A stretch of 64,000 nt of DNA from JAGQRJ01 sp041402045 (GTDB lineage: Bacteria > Planctomycetota > J058): the NCBI GenBank assembly GCA_041402045.1, contig JAWKSZ010000028.1, positions 21,322 to 85,321 of the forward strand. Direction: 5' to 3'. The notes beneath the pieces are model-generated. The model did not search any database. It had not been told where the DNA came from and saw only the letters and a list, made by a program, of their open reading frames with translations. Below, piece after piece: positions 28,850 to 37,299 of the stretch. The position numbers were made by a program, and so were the translations under genes. Positions within the stretch are counted from its first letter, which is position 1; the number at the start of each line of letters is the position of its first letter.

Positions 28850-30769
28850 GTGGGGCGGCTCGCGCTCTCGACGCGGTTCTCGGTGGGGGTGGCGTTGCTC
28901 GTCGGCCTCACCGCCCTGGCGTCCACGGGTTTGATCTTCGTGCGCCTCGACCAGGCCCTGGTCGAGGCGGAGGTCGTCGAGCTCGAGCGGGCGACCGAGG
29001 TTCGGGCGACGTTGATCGCCGACCGCGTCTCGGAGCTGGTGCGGGACGTGCGCCTGTTGAGCGGGACCCCGCCGGTTCAGGGCCTGATCCGGGCGCGGCA
29101 GGCGGGCGGCGTCGACCCGCTGGACGGGACGACGAGCGCCTTGTGGCGCGACCGCCTGAGCGTGATCTTCGACTCGACCCTGCGCACCAAACCGACCTAC
29201 CTCCAGGTCCGCTACATAGGCTTCGCCGACGGCGGCCGGGAGCTGGTGCGCGTCGACCGCGACGCCCAGGGCCGGCCGCAGCGCACCCCGGACGAGGCGC
29301 TGCAGCAGAAGGGTCACTCCCACTACGTGCGGCGGGCCCAGGAGACGCCCCCGGGCCAGGTCTCCCTCTCCCAGATCGACCTCAACCGCGAGCACGGCGC
29401 GATCTCCCTGCCCCACGCGCCGGTGCTGCGGGCCATGTGCACCGTCGCCGATCCGTCGGGCGCGCCCTTCGGCGCGGTCGTGCTCAACCTCGACCTGCGC
29501 GAGACCTTCGCCGAGGTCCTGCGCGGGACCGCGCCCGAGCACCGCTACACCCTCAGCGACGAGCGCAATCACTTCCTCCTGCACCCCGACCCCCAGCGCG
29601 CCTTCGGCTTCGAGTTCGGCCGCCCCGGGGACGCCCGCACAGACCTCCCCCTGCTCGCGACCCTGGGGGACCGGGTCAGCCAGACGGCGGTCCTCCGCAG
29701 CGGGCACGTGCTCTCGGTGCGCCGGGTCCACCTGGAGGCCGCCCAGGTCCCGCGCTGGATCGACCTCGCGATCGAGACCTCCTCCCGCGCCGCGACCGCG
29801 GTCTCGCGGCGGGTCGCCGGCGAGGCGCTCTTCCTGGTGGGCGTGCTGTGCGTGCTCGCGATCGGCGTGGGCCACGGGCTGGCGCGGATCGCGGCGCGCC
29901 CGGTCACCGACCTCGTGCGCGCGGTGCGCGGCCTGGACCTCGAGGCCTCCCCCGGCCAGCTCCCCCAGCTCCCGGGCGCGACCCCCGAGGCCGAGGAGCT
30001 GGCGCGGGTCCTGAGCCTGACCTTCGCGCGCCTGCAGCGCCGCACCCGCGAGCTCGCGGCGAAAAACCGCGAGCTGGAGCAGTTCGCCTACGTGGCCGCC
30101 CACGACCTGCAAGAGCCGGTGCGCACGATCTCCAGCTTCGTGGCGCTGCTGGAGCAGCAGGACCTCTCGAGCCTCAACGAGCCGGGCCGCCAGAGCCTCA
30201 AGTTCATCACCGAGTCCTGCGCGCGCATGCGCGAGCTGATCCAGGCGCTCCTGGACTACGGCCGCCTGGGCAAGCAGACCGAGCCCTCAACGGTGGACCT
30301 GACCGAGGTCGCGGAGCAAGCGCTCACGGACCTCCGCGCGACGATCGAGGAGCGCGGGGCCGAGGTCGAGGTCGGCGCCCTCCCGACCCTCGCGCGCGGG
30401 CTGGCCCCCGAGCTGCGCGCGCTGCTGCAGAACCTGATCGGCAACGCGCTCAAGTTCAGCCGCCCCGGCGCGGCGCCCCGGGTGCAGGTCCTGGCCGAGC
30501 GGGACGCCACGGACGGCGTGGTGCTCACGGTCCAGGACGACGGGATCGGGATCCCCCCCCAGCACCGGGCGCGGGTGTTCCGCCTGTTCCAGCGCCTGCA
30601 CGCGCGCGAGGACTACGCGGGCACCGGGATCGGGCTCGCGCACTGCCACAAGATCGCGGAGCTGCACCGCGGGCGGATCTGGATCGAGGACTCGCCGCTG
30701 GGCGGCGCGTGCTTTAAGGTTCTGCTGCGCGACGTCGCGCGCCCCGCCGCGCCGCAGGAGGGTGCATGA
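28850..30769 (+). CDS. Membrane sensor histidine kinase
   Basis: 639 residues, GTG start behind GGGGAGG. Two membrane helices (about 8-31 and 327-347) enclose a roughly 295-residue extracytoplasmic sensor that looks like a double-Cache domain (LQVRYIGFADGGRELVRVDRD is typical). A HAMP-like linker follows, then a short coiled coil, a HisKA domain with the phospho-acceptor in VAAHDLQEPVRTISSF (His418) and a HATPase domain with NLIGNALKFS, DDGIGIP and GTGIGLAHCHKI. The catalytic part resembles the phytochrome-type kinases that pair with single-domain response regulators. The stop overlaps the start of just such a regulator. The signal is unknown. Confidence 0.92.
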   Translation: MGRLALSTRFSVGVALLVGLTALASTGLIFVRLDQALVEAEVVELERATEVRATLIADRVSELVRDVRLLSGTPPVQGLIRARQAGGVDPLDGTTSALWRDRLSVIFDSTLRTKPTYLQVRYIGFADGGRELVRVDRDAQGRPQRTPDEALQQKGHSHYVRRAQETPPGQVSLSQIDLNREHGAISLPHAPVLRAMCTVADPSGAPFGAVVLNLDLRETFAEVLRGTAPEHRYTLSDERNHFLLHPDPQRAFGFEFGRPGDARTDLPLLATLGDRVSQTAVLRSGHVLSVRRVHLEAAQVPRWIDLAIETSSRAATAVSRRVAGEALFLVGVLCVLAIGVGHGLARIAARPVTDLVRAVRGLDLEASPGQLPQLPGATPEAEELARVLSLTFARLQRRTRELAAKNRELEQFAYVAAHDLQEPVRTISSFVALLEQQDLSSLNEPGRQSLKFITESCARMRELIQALLDYGRLGKQTEPSTVDLTEVAEQALTDLRATIEERGAEVEVGALPTLARGLAPELRALLQNLIGNALKFSRPGAAPRVQVLAERDATDGVVLTVQDDGIGIPPQHRARVFRLFQRLHAREDYAGTGIGLAHCHKIAELHRGRIWIEDSPLGGACFKVLLRDVARPAAPQEGA

Positions 30770-31176
30770 GCCAGAAGCTGAGCGAGGTGCTCCTCGTCGA
30801 CGACTACGAGGCCGACAACTACCTGCACCGCCTCGCGTTCGAGACCCTCGGCTGCGCCGAGCAGGTCAGCGTGGCCAAGAACGGCGAGGAGGCCCTCGCG
30901 CACCTCGCGCGCTCGACCCCCGAGCTGATCTGCCTCGACATAAACATGCCGGTCATGGACGGCTGGGAGTTCATTCAGGCCTTCGAGGCCCTCGAGCCGC
31001 GCCCGCCGAGCCTGCTGCTGGTCATGCTCACGACCTCCTCCCGCGCGGAGGACCGCCAGCGGGCCAAGGCCCAGCCCCTCGTCGCCGACTACGTCGAGAA
31101 GCCGCTGACCGCCGAGGTCCTGGGCCAGCGCCTGGCCCAATGGTTCCCTGGCCGCTTCCCCGCGCTGGAGCGGTAG
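30766..31176 (+). CDS. Single-domain response regulator (CheY/Rcp1 type)
   Basis: 136 residues, ATG overlapping the kinase stop (ATGA). The receiver fold is complete: acidic pair VDD at 11-13, phospho-acceptor Asp58 in LICLDINMPVMDGWEF, Thr89/Thr90 in MLTTSS, and Lys112 in VEKPL. There is no output domain, so it must act through protein contacts or relay phosphate onward. Regulators of this Rcp1-like kind are usual partners of phytochrome-type histidine kinases. Confidence 0.93.
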   Translation: MSQKLSEVLLVDDYEADNYLHRLAFETLGCAEQVSVAKNGEEALAHLARSTPELICLDINMPVMDGWEFIQAFEALEPRPPSLLLVMLTTSSRAEDRQRAKAQPLVADYVEKPLTAEVLGQRLAQWFPGRFPALER

Positions 31177-31179
31177 CGC

Positions 31180-32193
<1,014 letters not shown>

Positions 32194-32200
32194 GCCGCGC

Positions 32201-32206
32201 ATGATA
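32201..32206 (-). promoter_or_regulatory. Candidate -10 box TATCAT of a leaderless MoxR transcript
   Basis: On the minus strand TATCAT is followed by 7 bases and then the ATG at 32193. Transcription would start at or next to the start codon. No ribosome binding site lies upstream of that ATG. The kinase gene at 59424 shows the same 7-base spacing. Confidence 0.4.
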
Positions 32207-32381
32207 GCGTCCCCTGGGCCGCCGTGGGGAGGGTTTACGCCAGCCTGGAGGCCAGGGCGGGATAAAGAATCGAAAATCTCGAAGCCCCCAAGCGAAACAT
32301 TCGACTCCCGCGCGCCCAGGGATCGGCCACTATGAGAACGCGCGTTCTAGGGAACGGTCGCACCACCTCAGGAGAAGGCCC

Positions 32382-32828
32382 GTGCGCTGCATTCCGCCTC
32401 TGCCCGTGGAGAACCCTCGCTCGACGTCGAAGGTGTGCCAGATCCCTGGCTGCCCGGCGAGCACCCGCGAGGGCAAGCCGTACTGCTCGGACCACGTGGA
32501 CCAGAACCCCTACGCCACGCAGCTCCTGGAGTCGCTGGCGGAGCTCGAGCGCGAGCACGCCAAGGTCCGGCGGCGCGGGGCGACCGCGGTGCGCCCCGAC
32601 AGCCCCACGAGCTGCGAGATCCTGCGCGAGCTGGAGCAGCAGCGCACCTGCAGCGTGGCCCGCCTGGCGCAGATCCTGGCGCTCCCCCAGACCCTCGTGG
32701 GGACCTACGTGCAGGGCCTGGCCCGCAGCGGCCACGTCATGACCTCGGGCTTCCGCCGCGACCGGCTGCAGGTCAGCCTGGCGCAGCCGGCGAACGCCGA
32801 GGGCGTGGCCAGCCGCAACGCGGGCTGA
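32382..32828 (+). CDS. Small zinc-finger / winged-helix-like protein
   Basis: 148 residues; GTG start with AGGAGAA 6 bases upstream. The N-terminus has a likely zinc site (CQIPGCPASTREGKPYCSDH, about residues 19-38). After a short linker, residues 78-130 form a compact helical segment (CEILRELEQQRTCSVARLAQ and LVGTYVQGLARSGHV) in the manner of a winged helix, where a separated recognition helix is followed by a hydrophobic hairpin. It is probably a small DNA-binding regulator; this comes from layout rather than a named family. It stands alone, convergent with the YkgJ-like gene. Confidence 0.7.
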   Translation: MRCIPPLPVENPRSTSKVCQIPGCPASTREGKPYCSDHVDQNPYATQLLESLAELEREHAKVRRRGATAVRPDSPTSCEILRELEQQRTCSVARLAQILALPQTLVGTYVQGLARSGHVMTSGFRRDRLQVSLAQPANAEGVASRNAG

Positions 32829-32835
32829 CCCGCGC

Positions 32836-33300
32836 TCAGTCCGCGCGCGGCAGCTTGCGCTTGTGGCTGCGTCCCGTGGGCTTGCCCCCGTGCATGATCT
32901 GGCGGATCTGGCTCAGGGGGTAGCGCCGCCCGCCCTGCATACCCGGGCACTCGGCGGCGTACTCGTCCCAGGTCTCTGGGCTCTCGAGGACCTCGGGCCA
33001 GAACGGGAAGGTGCGGCACTGCACGGGCCGCGCGGGGTAGACCTCGCAGCCCTGGTCGTCGCTCCAGAAGATGCAGTCGAGGTTCGGCTTCTCGGTGAGC
33101 GAGACCCGCCCGTCGCTGGTGCGGCGCACGTAGCGCCGCCCGAACTCCTCCACGTCGAGCTCGAGGAACTCGGCCAGGGCCTCGACCTCCTCGGCGCCGA
33201 CCTCGACGTAGCCCGGGTCGGGGCCGCGGCAGCAGTTGCCGCACTGGGTGCAGGTGAAGCGCAGGCCCTCGGCGTACCAGGGCTCCCCGGGCGCGGTCAC
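32836..33300 (-). CDS. YkgJ-family cysteine-cluster protein
   Basis: 154 residues; the GTG start overlaps the stop of the Rad50-like gene (GTGA). It holds the typical cluster CTQCGNCCRG at about residues 17-26, then CIFW, GCEVYPARPVQCRTFPFW, and a last Cys in AAECPGM, eight Cys in the order known for YkgJ/zinc- or iron-chelating proteins. The basic C-terminus (PTGRSHKRKLPR) is unusual. The biochemical role of this family is poorly defined. Tight coupling to a DNA-repair-type ATPase is notable. Confidence 0.88.
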   Translation of the reverse strand: MTAPGEPWYAEGLRFTCTQCGNCCRGPDPGYVEVGAEEVEALAEFLELDVEEFGRRYVRRTSDGRVSLTEKPNLDCIFWSDDQGCEVYPARPVQCRTFPFWPEVLESPETWDEYAAECPGMQGGRRYPLSQIRQIMHGGKPTGRSHKRKLPRAD

Positions 33301-36017
33301 GCGCTGGGGACCGCGCGGTGCACGGGCTCCTCGCGGCTGGGCTCGACGGTCAGCGCGAACAGGTCGCTGTCCAGGGCGCGGGGGCTGCTCACGAAGATCT
33401 GGGCGAACTCGCTGTCGAAGGTGCGCAGGAGCTCGAGGAAGGCCTGCTCGCGGCGCTGGTCGGCGGAGACCAGCGGCTCGTCCAGGAACAGGAACTGCCC
33501 GCCGCGGATCCCCCGCGACCCGATCAGCGCCCGGGCCAGGCCCAGGCGCAGCGCGAGCAGCACCTGGTCCGCGGTCCCCAGCGAGAGCTCGATCAGGCGC
33601 ACGTAGTCGCCGCGCTCGGGGGAGTAGACCTTGATCTCGAGGTTCTCGTCCACGAGCACGCGGCGGTAGCGGCCCTGGGTGAGCTGGGGCAGGACCAGCT
33701 CGACGTAGCGCGTGATCGCGGGCCCGAAGCGCCCGCGCAGCGAGTCCGCGAGCTCGTCGAGGAGCTGGCTGGCCTCGAGCAGCACGGTCATGCGCTCCCG
33801 GGCCGGGGCCAGGGCGTCGCTCAGCCCGTGGATCTTCTGCTCCAGCGCGACCAGGCGCTTGCGCCCGGTCTCGAGCTGCTCGCCCCGCGCGCGCTGAGCG
33901 TGGAGCGCGGCCTCGGCGTCGATCCGGCCCCGGCGCGCGTCCTCGAAGGCCTCGCGGGCCTCCTCCTCGCGCTGCGCGAGCTCGCCGTCGCCGAACACGT
34001 CGCGCAGCACCTCGCGCTCGCGCTGGCACACGTTGCGCACGTCGGCCGCCGCGGGGCGGGAGTCCCGGGCGCGGGTCAGCTCGTCGATCCCCGACTGCTG
34101 CGTGTAGCGCTCGCGGGCGCCGGGGTCGAGCTGCAGGCTCGCCTCGACCGCGCCGCGCAGCGCCTCCGCCGCCTCGTTCACCAGGGTCGGCGCGTCCTGG
34201 GCGGCCTCGAGCTCGACCCGCCACCCGGCGGCCTGGGCGCTGGCGCGCTCGACCTCGGCCGCCAGCGCGGCGGCGTCCGCCGGGGTCGCGGCCTCGGGGT
34301 CCGGGGTCACCTTGGGCGCCCCGCCCGGGAACAGGCCGACCAGGGCCTGGTCCAGCTCGGCGCGCACCTCCCGCGCCCGGGCCGCGGCCTGCTTCGCCAC
34401 CGAGAGCTGCCCCGCCCCGGCGCGGTAGGCCTCTTGCAGCCGCGCGTCCTCGGCGCGGGTCAGGCGCACGAGCTCGCCCGCGGTCTCCGAGCGCTCGAGC
34501 ACGTCGCCCTCGAGCCCTTGGATCCGACCCCAGGCCGCCTCGACCTCCGGCGCGCGCAGGGGCGCGACCCGCTTGCCGAGCTGCGCCAGGGGCGGGTCGC
34601 CGAAGGCGCGGCAGGCCTCGAGCTCGCGCTGGGCGCTGGCGTGGGTCTCGCGCACGCTGGCCAGGCTCTGCTCGGCCTCGGCGCCTTCGACGCTCGCGGC
34701 CTTGCGCTTGAGCGCGCCGAGCACGGTGAGCAGCAGCCCCACCAGGGCCAGCGCCGCCAGGGGCCAGGTCAGGTGCGCGGGGGTCAGGTCCAGGGTCACG
34801 CCCACGCTGGGGAAGCCCAGCTCGCGCGCGCCGAAGGAGAGCGCGGGCTCGCCCGCGGGAACCCGGGTGCACACCGCGGCCACGCCGCCGCCCAGGAGCA
34901 AGACCAGCCCCGCGACGAGGGCCACGGTCCCGCGCTTGAGCGCGCCCGCGGCCCGCTCCTGCGCCGCGGCGAACAGCGCCTGCCGCGCGCCGAGCCCTTC
35001 CCCGGCCGGGTCGAGCTGACGCTCGAGCTCGTGCTGCCGCGCGCGGACCAGCGCGCGCAGCGCCTGGACCTCGCGCTCGACGGCCTCCGCCTGCTCCCGC
35101 GCCGTGCGCGCGGCCTCGCGCTCGCTCTCGGCGCCGGCCGCCTGCTCGCAGCGCGCGACCAGGGCCTCCGCGCCGCGCTCGAGCTCGTGCAGACGCTTGA
35201 CGGTGTGGATCAGGCTCTGGCGGTGGAGCGAGGCCACCACCGCCTGTTCGAGCCGCGCCAAGGCCTGGCGCCGCTCGCGGGCCGCGGCGCAGGCCTTCCC
35301 CGCGCGGTCCCAGGCGGCGCGGCGCGCGCTCTCCTCGCCCCGGCTCAGCCCCAGGGCGCGCTCCGCCTCCTCCTGGGCGTGAGCGTGGGCGGCGAGCTCG
35401 TCGCGGATCGGGAGCGCCTCCGTGCGCAGGGCCTCGGCCACCGCCAGGTCCTGCTGCAGCGTGCGCGTGCGCTCGCTGAGCTCGACCAGCTCGCCGCCGA
35501 GGTGCTCCCGCGCGCGGCCGAGGGTCGTGATCCCGAGCATGTCCTGCACGATCCGCCGCGCGTTGTCGCGGGAGTCGCGCTGCAGCAGGTCGAGCTCGTG
35601 CTGGGCCACGTAGAAGCTGTAGCGGAAGGTCGAGAAGTCGAAGCCGAGGAGCTCGCGCAGCTTGGCGCTGACCGGCCCGGGCTCCGCGGCCAGGGGCTCG
35701 CCGTCGGCGTCGTGGAGCGTGGCCTCGAACTCGCCCCGGCGCCCGACGCGGCGGCGGACCACGTAGCGCCCCTTGTCCGGGACCTCGATCTCGATCTCGG
35801 TGCGGCACTCGTCCTTGTCCCAGTGGATCGCCTGGGAGGGGTCGGTGTTCTCGGTGCGCACCGTGCGCCCGAAGATCGAGAAGGCGATCGCCTCGCCGAT
35901 CGTGGTCTTGCCCGCCTCGTTCTCGCCGTGGATCGCGATCACGCCCCGGGGGAGCTCGGCGAGCTCGAGCTCCTCGTAGCGCATGAACCCGCTGGCCTTG
36001 AGCCGCCGCACGATCAT
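33297..36017 (-). CDS. Rad50/SbcC-like ATPase of the YhaN type
   Basis: 906 residues. Head parts lie at both ends: Walker A GENEAGKTTIGEAIAF (31-46), Q-loop region YVAQHELDLLQRD, signature LSLGTADQVLLALRLGLARA and Walker B FLFLDEPLVSAD near the C-terminus. Between them run long coiled coils, interrupted at about 360-470 by two hydrophobic segments (VALVAGLVLLLGGGVAAV and LAALALVGLLLTVLGAL) with a short loop. No zinc-hook CxxC is seen. Membrane segments in place of the hook are characteristic of YhaN-like proteins, which normally pair with the nuclease YhaO/SbcD. Here the upstream overlapping gene is instead a small acidic protein. A role in DNA end handling at the membrane is inferred. Confidence 0.85.
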   Translation of the reverse strand: MIVRRLKASGFMRYEELELAELPRGVIAIHGENEAGKTTIGEAIAFSIFGRTVRTENTDPSQAIHWDKDECRTEIEIEVPDKGRYVVRRRVGRRGEFEATLHDADGEPLAAEPGPVSAKLRELLGFDFSTFRYSFYVAQHELDLLQRDSRDNARRIVQDMLGITTLGRAREHLGGELVELSERTRTLQQDLAVAEALRTEALPIRDELAAHAHAQEEAERALGLSRGEESARRAAWDRAGKACAAARERRQALARLEQAVVASLHRQSLIHTVKRLHELERGAEALVARCEQAAGAESEREAARTAREQAEAVEREVQALRALVRARQHELERQLDPAGEGLGARQALFAAAQERAAGALKRGTVALVAGLVLLLGGGVAAVCTRVPAGEPALSFGARELGFPSVGVTLDLTPAHLTWPLAALALVGLLLTVLGALKRKAASVEGAEAEQSLASVRETHASAQRELEACRAFGDPPLAQLGKRVAPLRAPEVEAAWGRIQGLEGDVLERSETAGELVRLTRAEDARLQEAYRAGAGQLSVAKQAAARAREVRAELDQALVGLFPGGAPKVTPDPEAATPADAAALAAEVERASAQAAGWRVELEAAQDAPTLVNEAAEALRGAVEASLQLDPGARERYTQQSGIDELTRARDSRPAAADVRNVCQREREVLRDVFGDGELAQREEEAREAFEDARRGRIDAEAALHAQRARGEQLETGRKRLVALEQKIHGLSDALAPARERMTVLLEASQLLDELADSLRGRFGPAITRYVELVLPQLTQGRYRRVLVDENLEIKVYSPERGDYVRLIELSLGTADQVLLALRLGLARALIGSRGIRGGQFLFLDEPLVSADQRREQAFLELLRTFDSEFAQIFVSSPRALDSDLFALTVEPSREEPVHRAVPSA

Positions 36018-36337
36018 CGGGCCTCCTCGCTGGCGCGGGCGCCCATGACCTGCCGGATCGCGCGCACGCCCTCCTCGAGCGCGGCCTGGACCAGCCCCGC
36101 CTTCTCGGTCTCGTTCAGGCGCACGAGGGTCTGGATCCGCTTCTCGCCGAAGGCGCGCAGCTCGTCGACGGGCACGCGGATCTCGAGGCAGTCGAAGGCG
36201 CCCTGGAGCGCCGACGGCGCGTCCTCGTCGCCGTCGTCGCCGTCGGCGATCCGGCCCTCGTCGGAGTTGAGGACGACCATGGGCGACTCGCCCTCGTCGT
36301 CGTCGGCAAGGTCGTGCTCGGTCTCGGGCTCGCTCAC
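36014..36337 (-). CDS. Small acidic protein of unknown function, coupled to the Rad50-like gene
   Basis: 107 residues, GTG start behind GAGGAGGGG; its stop overlaps the ATPase start (ATGA). The first 45 residues are strongly acidic (about 20 Asp/Glu) and probably disordered. The rest is a helical basic-acidic segment (VPVDELRAFGEKRIQTLVRL, then QAALEEGVRAIRQVMGARA). No family is recognised. Its place matches where the nuclease subunit gene of SbcCD/YhaNO systems would lie, but it is far too short for a nuclease and has no phosphoesterase motifs. Confidence 0.7.
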   Translation of the reverse strand: MSEPETEHDLADDDEGESPMVVLNSDEGRIADGDDGDEDAPSALQGAFDCLEIRVPVDELRAFGEKRIQTLVRLNETEKAGLVQAALEEGVRAIRQVMGARASEEAR

Positions 36338-36356
36338 GCGCCCCTCCTCGGACTGG

Positions 36357-37145
36357 CTAGAACTCGACCACCGCCCCGTCGGGAGAGACGGCGAACCCGT
36401 GGCTGAAGGGGGCGTCGCCCGCGCGACCGAACACCCACTGCTCGCCGTGACGAGCGCGGTGGCTGAACTCGACGGTGCGGCTGCCCTTGACCGCGCGCAG
36501 CCGGGCCAGGGCGCCCTGGGCGTCGGCCACGGCGTGGTCCTTGGCGTCGCCGCTGGCCAGCGGGCGCGCGCCCTCGAGCTTCTTCCCCAGCGCGTCGGCG
36601 GCGGCGGCGTCGCCCTCGGCCTCGGCGGGCAGCGCGCTGGCGCCCAGGATCTCGACCCCGGTGGCCACGAAGCTGACCACGGTCTGCGGGCCCTCGATCT
36701 CCTTGGCCTTCTCCGGGTCGCCGCCCTCCTCGGCGTAGTGCTTGGCGACCTCCTCCGAGATCGTCTCGGCCTTGGCCACCCCCTGCACGATCACGTCGCG
36801 CCCGCTGGAGTCGCGGGGCACGAAGAACCCGTAGTCCTTGAACTTGATCCGGACCTCGGCCTCGCCGTCGCGCAGGACCATCCAGCAGCCCTTCTTGCGG
36901 CACACGTCCTGGATCCGCCCCTCGAGCCGGATCGTCTTGCCCGCGTAGTCGTCGGGGCTGGTGTAGACGGCCTTGAGCGCGGGGCCCTGCTCGAGGGTCA
37001 CCCCCTCGCCGTAGACCCCGGCGGGGGCGCCCAGCGCCGGGAGGCCCTGCTTCTTCTTTGCGGGCTGGCTGGTCGGGCGCGAGTCCTGAGCGCCGGCGAC
37101 GCCGACGAGCGAGAGGCACAGGGAGAGGGTCAGGGCGCGGATCAT
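36357..37145 (-). CDS. Secreted DUF4920-family protein
   Basis: 262 residues; the ATG at 37145 has GGAGGACCCC upstream and opens a signal peptide ending AGA-QD. A frame runs further upstream but the signal peptide fixes this start. The DUF4920 core, an OB-like fold, lies at about 55-150: AGKTIRLEGRIQDVCRKKGC followed by WMVL, KFKDYGFFVPRD and VIVQGVAKAE. The C-terminal 90 residues are extra and beta-rich. Function of the family is unknown. It sits 19 bases before the small acidic gene and may lead the operon with the Rad50-like ATPase. Confidence 0.82.
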   Translation of the reverse strand: MIRALTLSLCLSLVGVAGAQDSRPTSQPAKKKQGLPALGAPAGVYGEGVTLEQGPALKAVYTSPDDYAGKTIRLEGRIQDVCRKKGCWMVLRDGEAEVRIKFKDYGFFVPRDSSGRDVIVQGVAKAETISEEVAKHYAEEGGDPEKAKEIEGPQTVVSFVATGVEILGASALPAEAEGDAAAADALGKKLEGARPLASGDAKDHAVADAQGALARLRAVKGSRTVEFSHRARHGEQWVFGRAGDAPFSHGFAVSPDGAVVEF

Positions 37146-37299
37146 GGGGTCCTCCAGAGCGCGACAGCTTCGCATGAAACTCTCCCCCCCGCACCCCGCG
37201 CGGCGGCGCGCGCCCGGGGGCAAGGACTTCGCCCCACAGCGCTTGAACCCCCCGCAGTGCATTGCCATCGTGCGTCAGGGACGGGAAGAGGAAGCTCAC

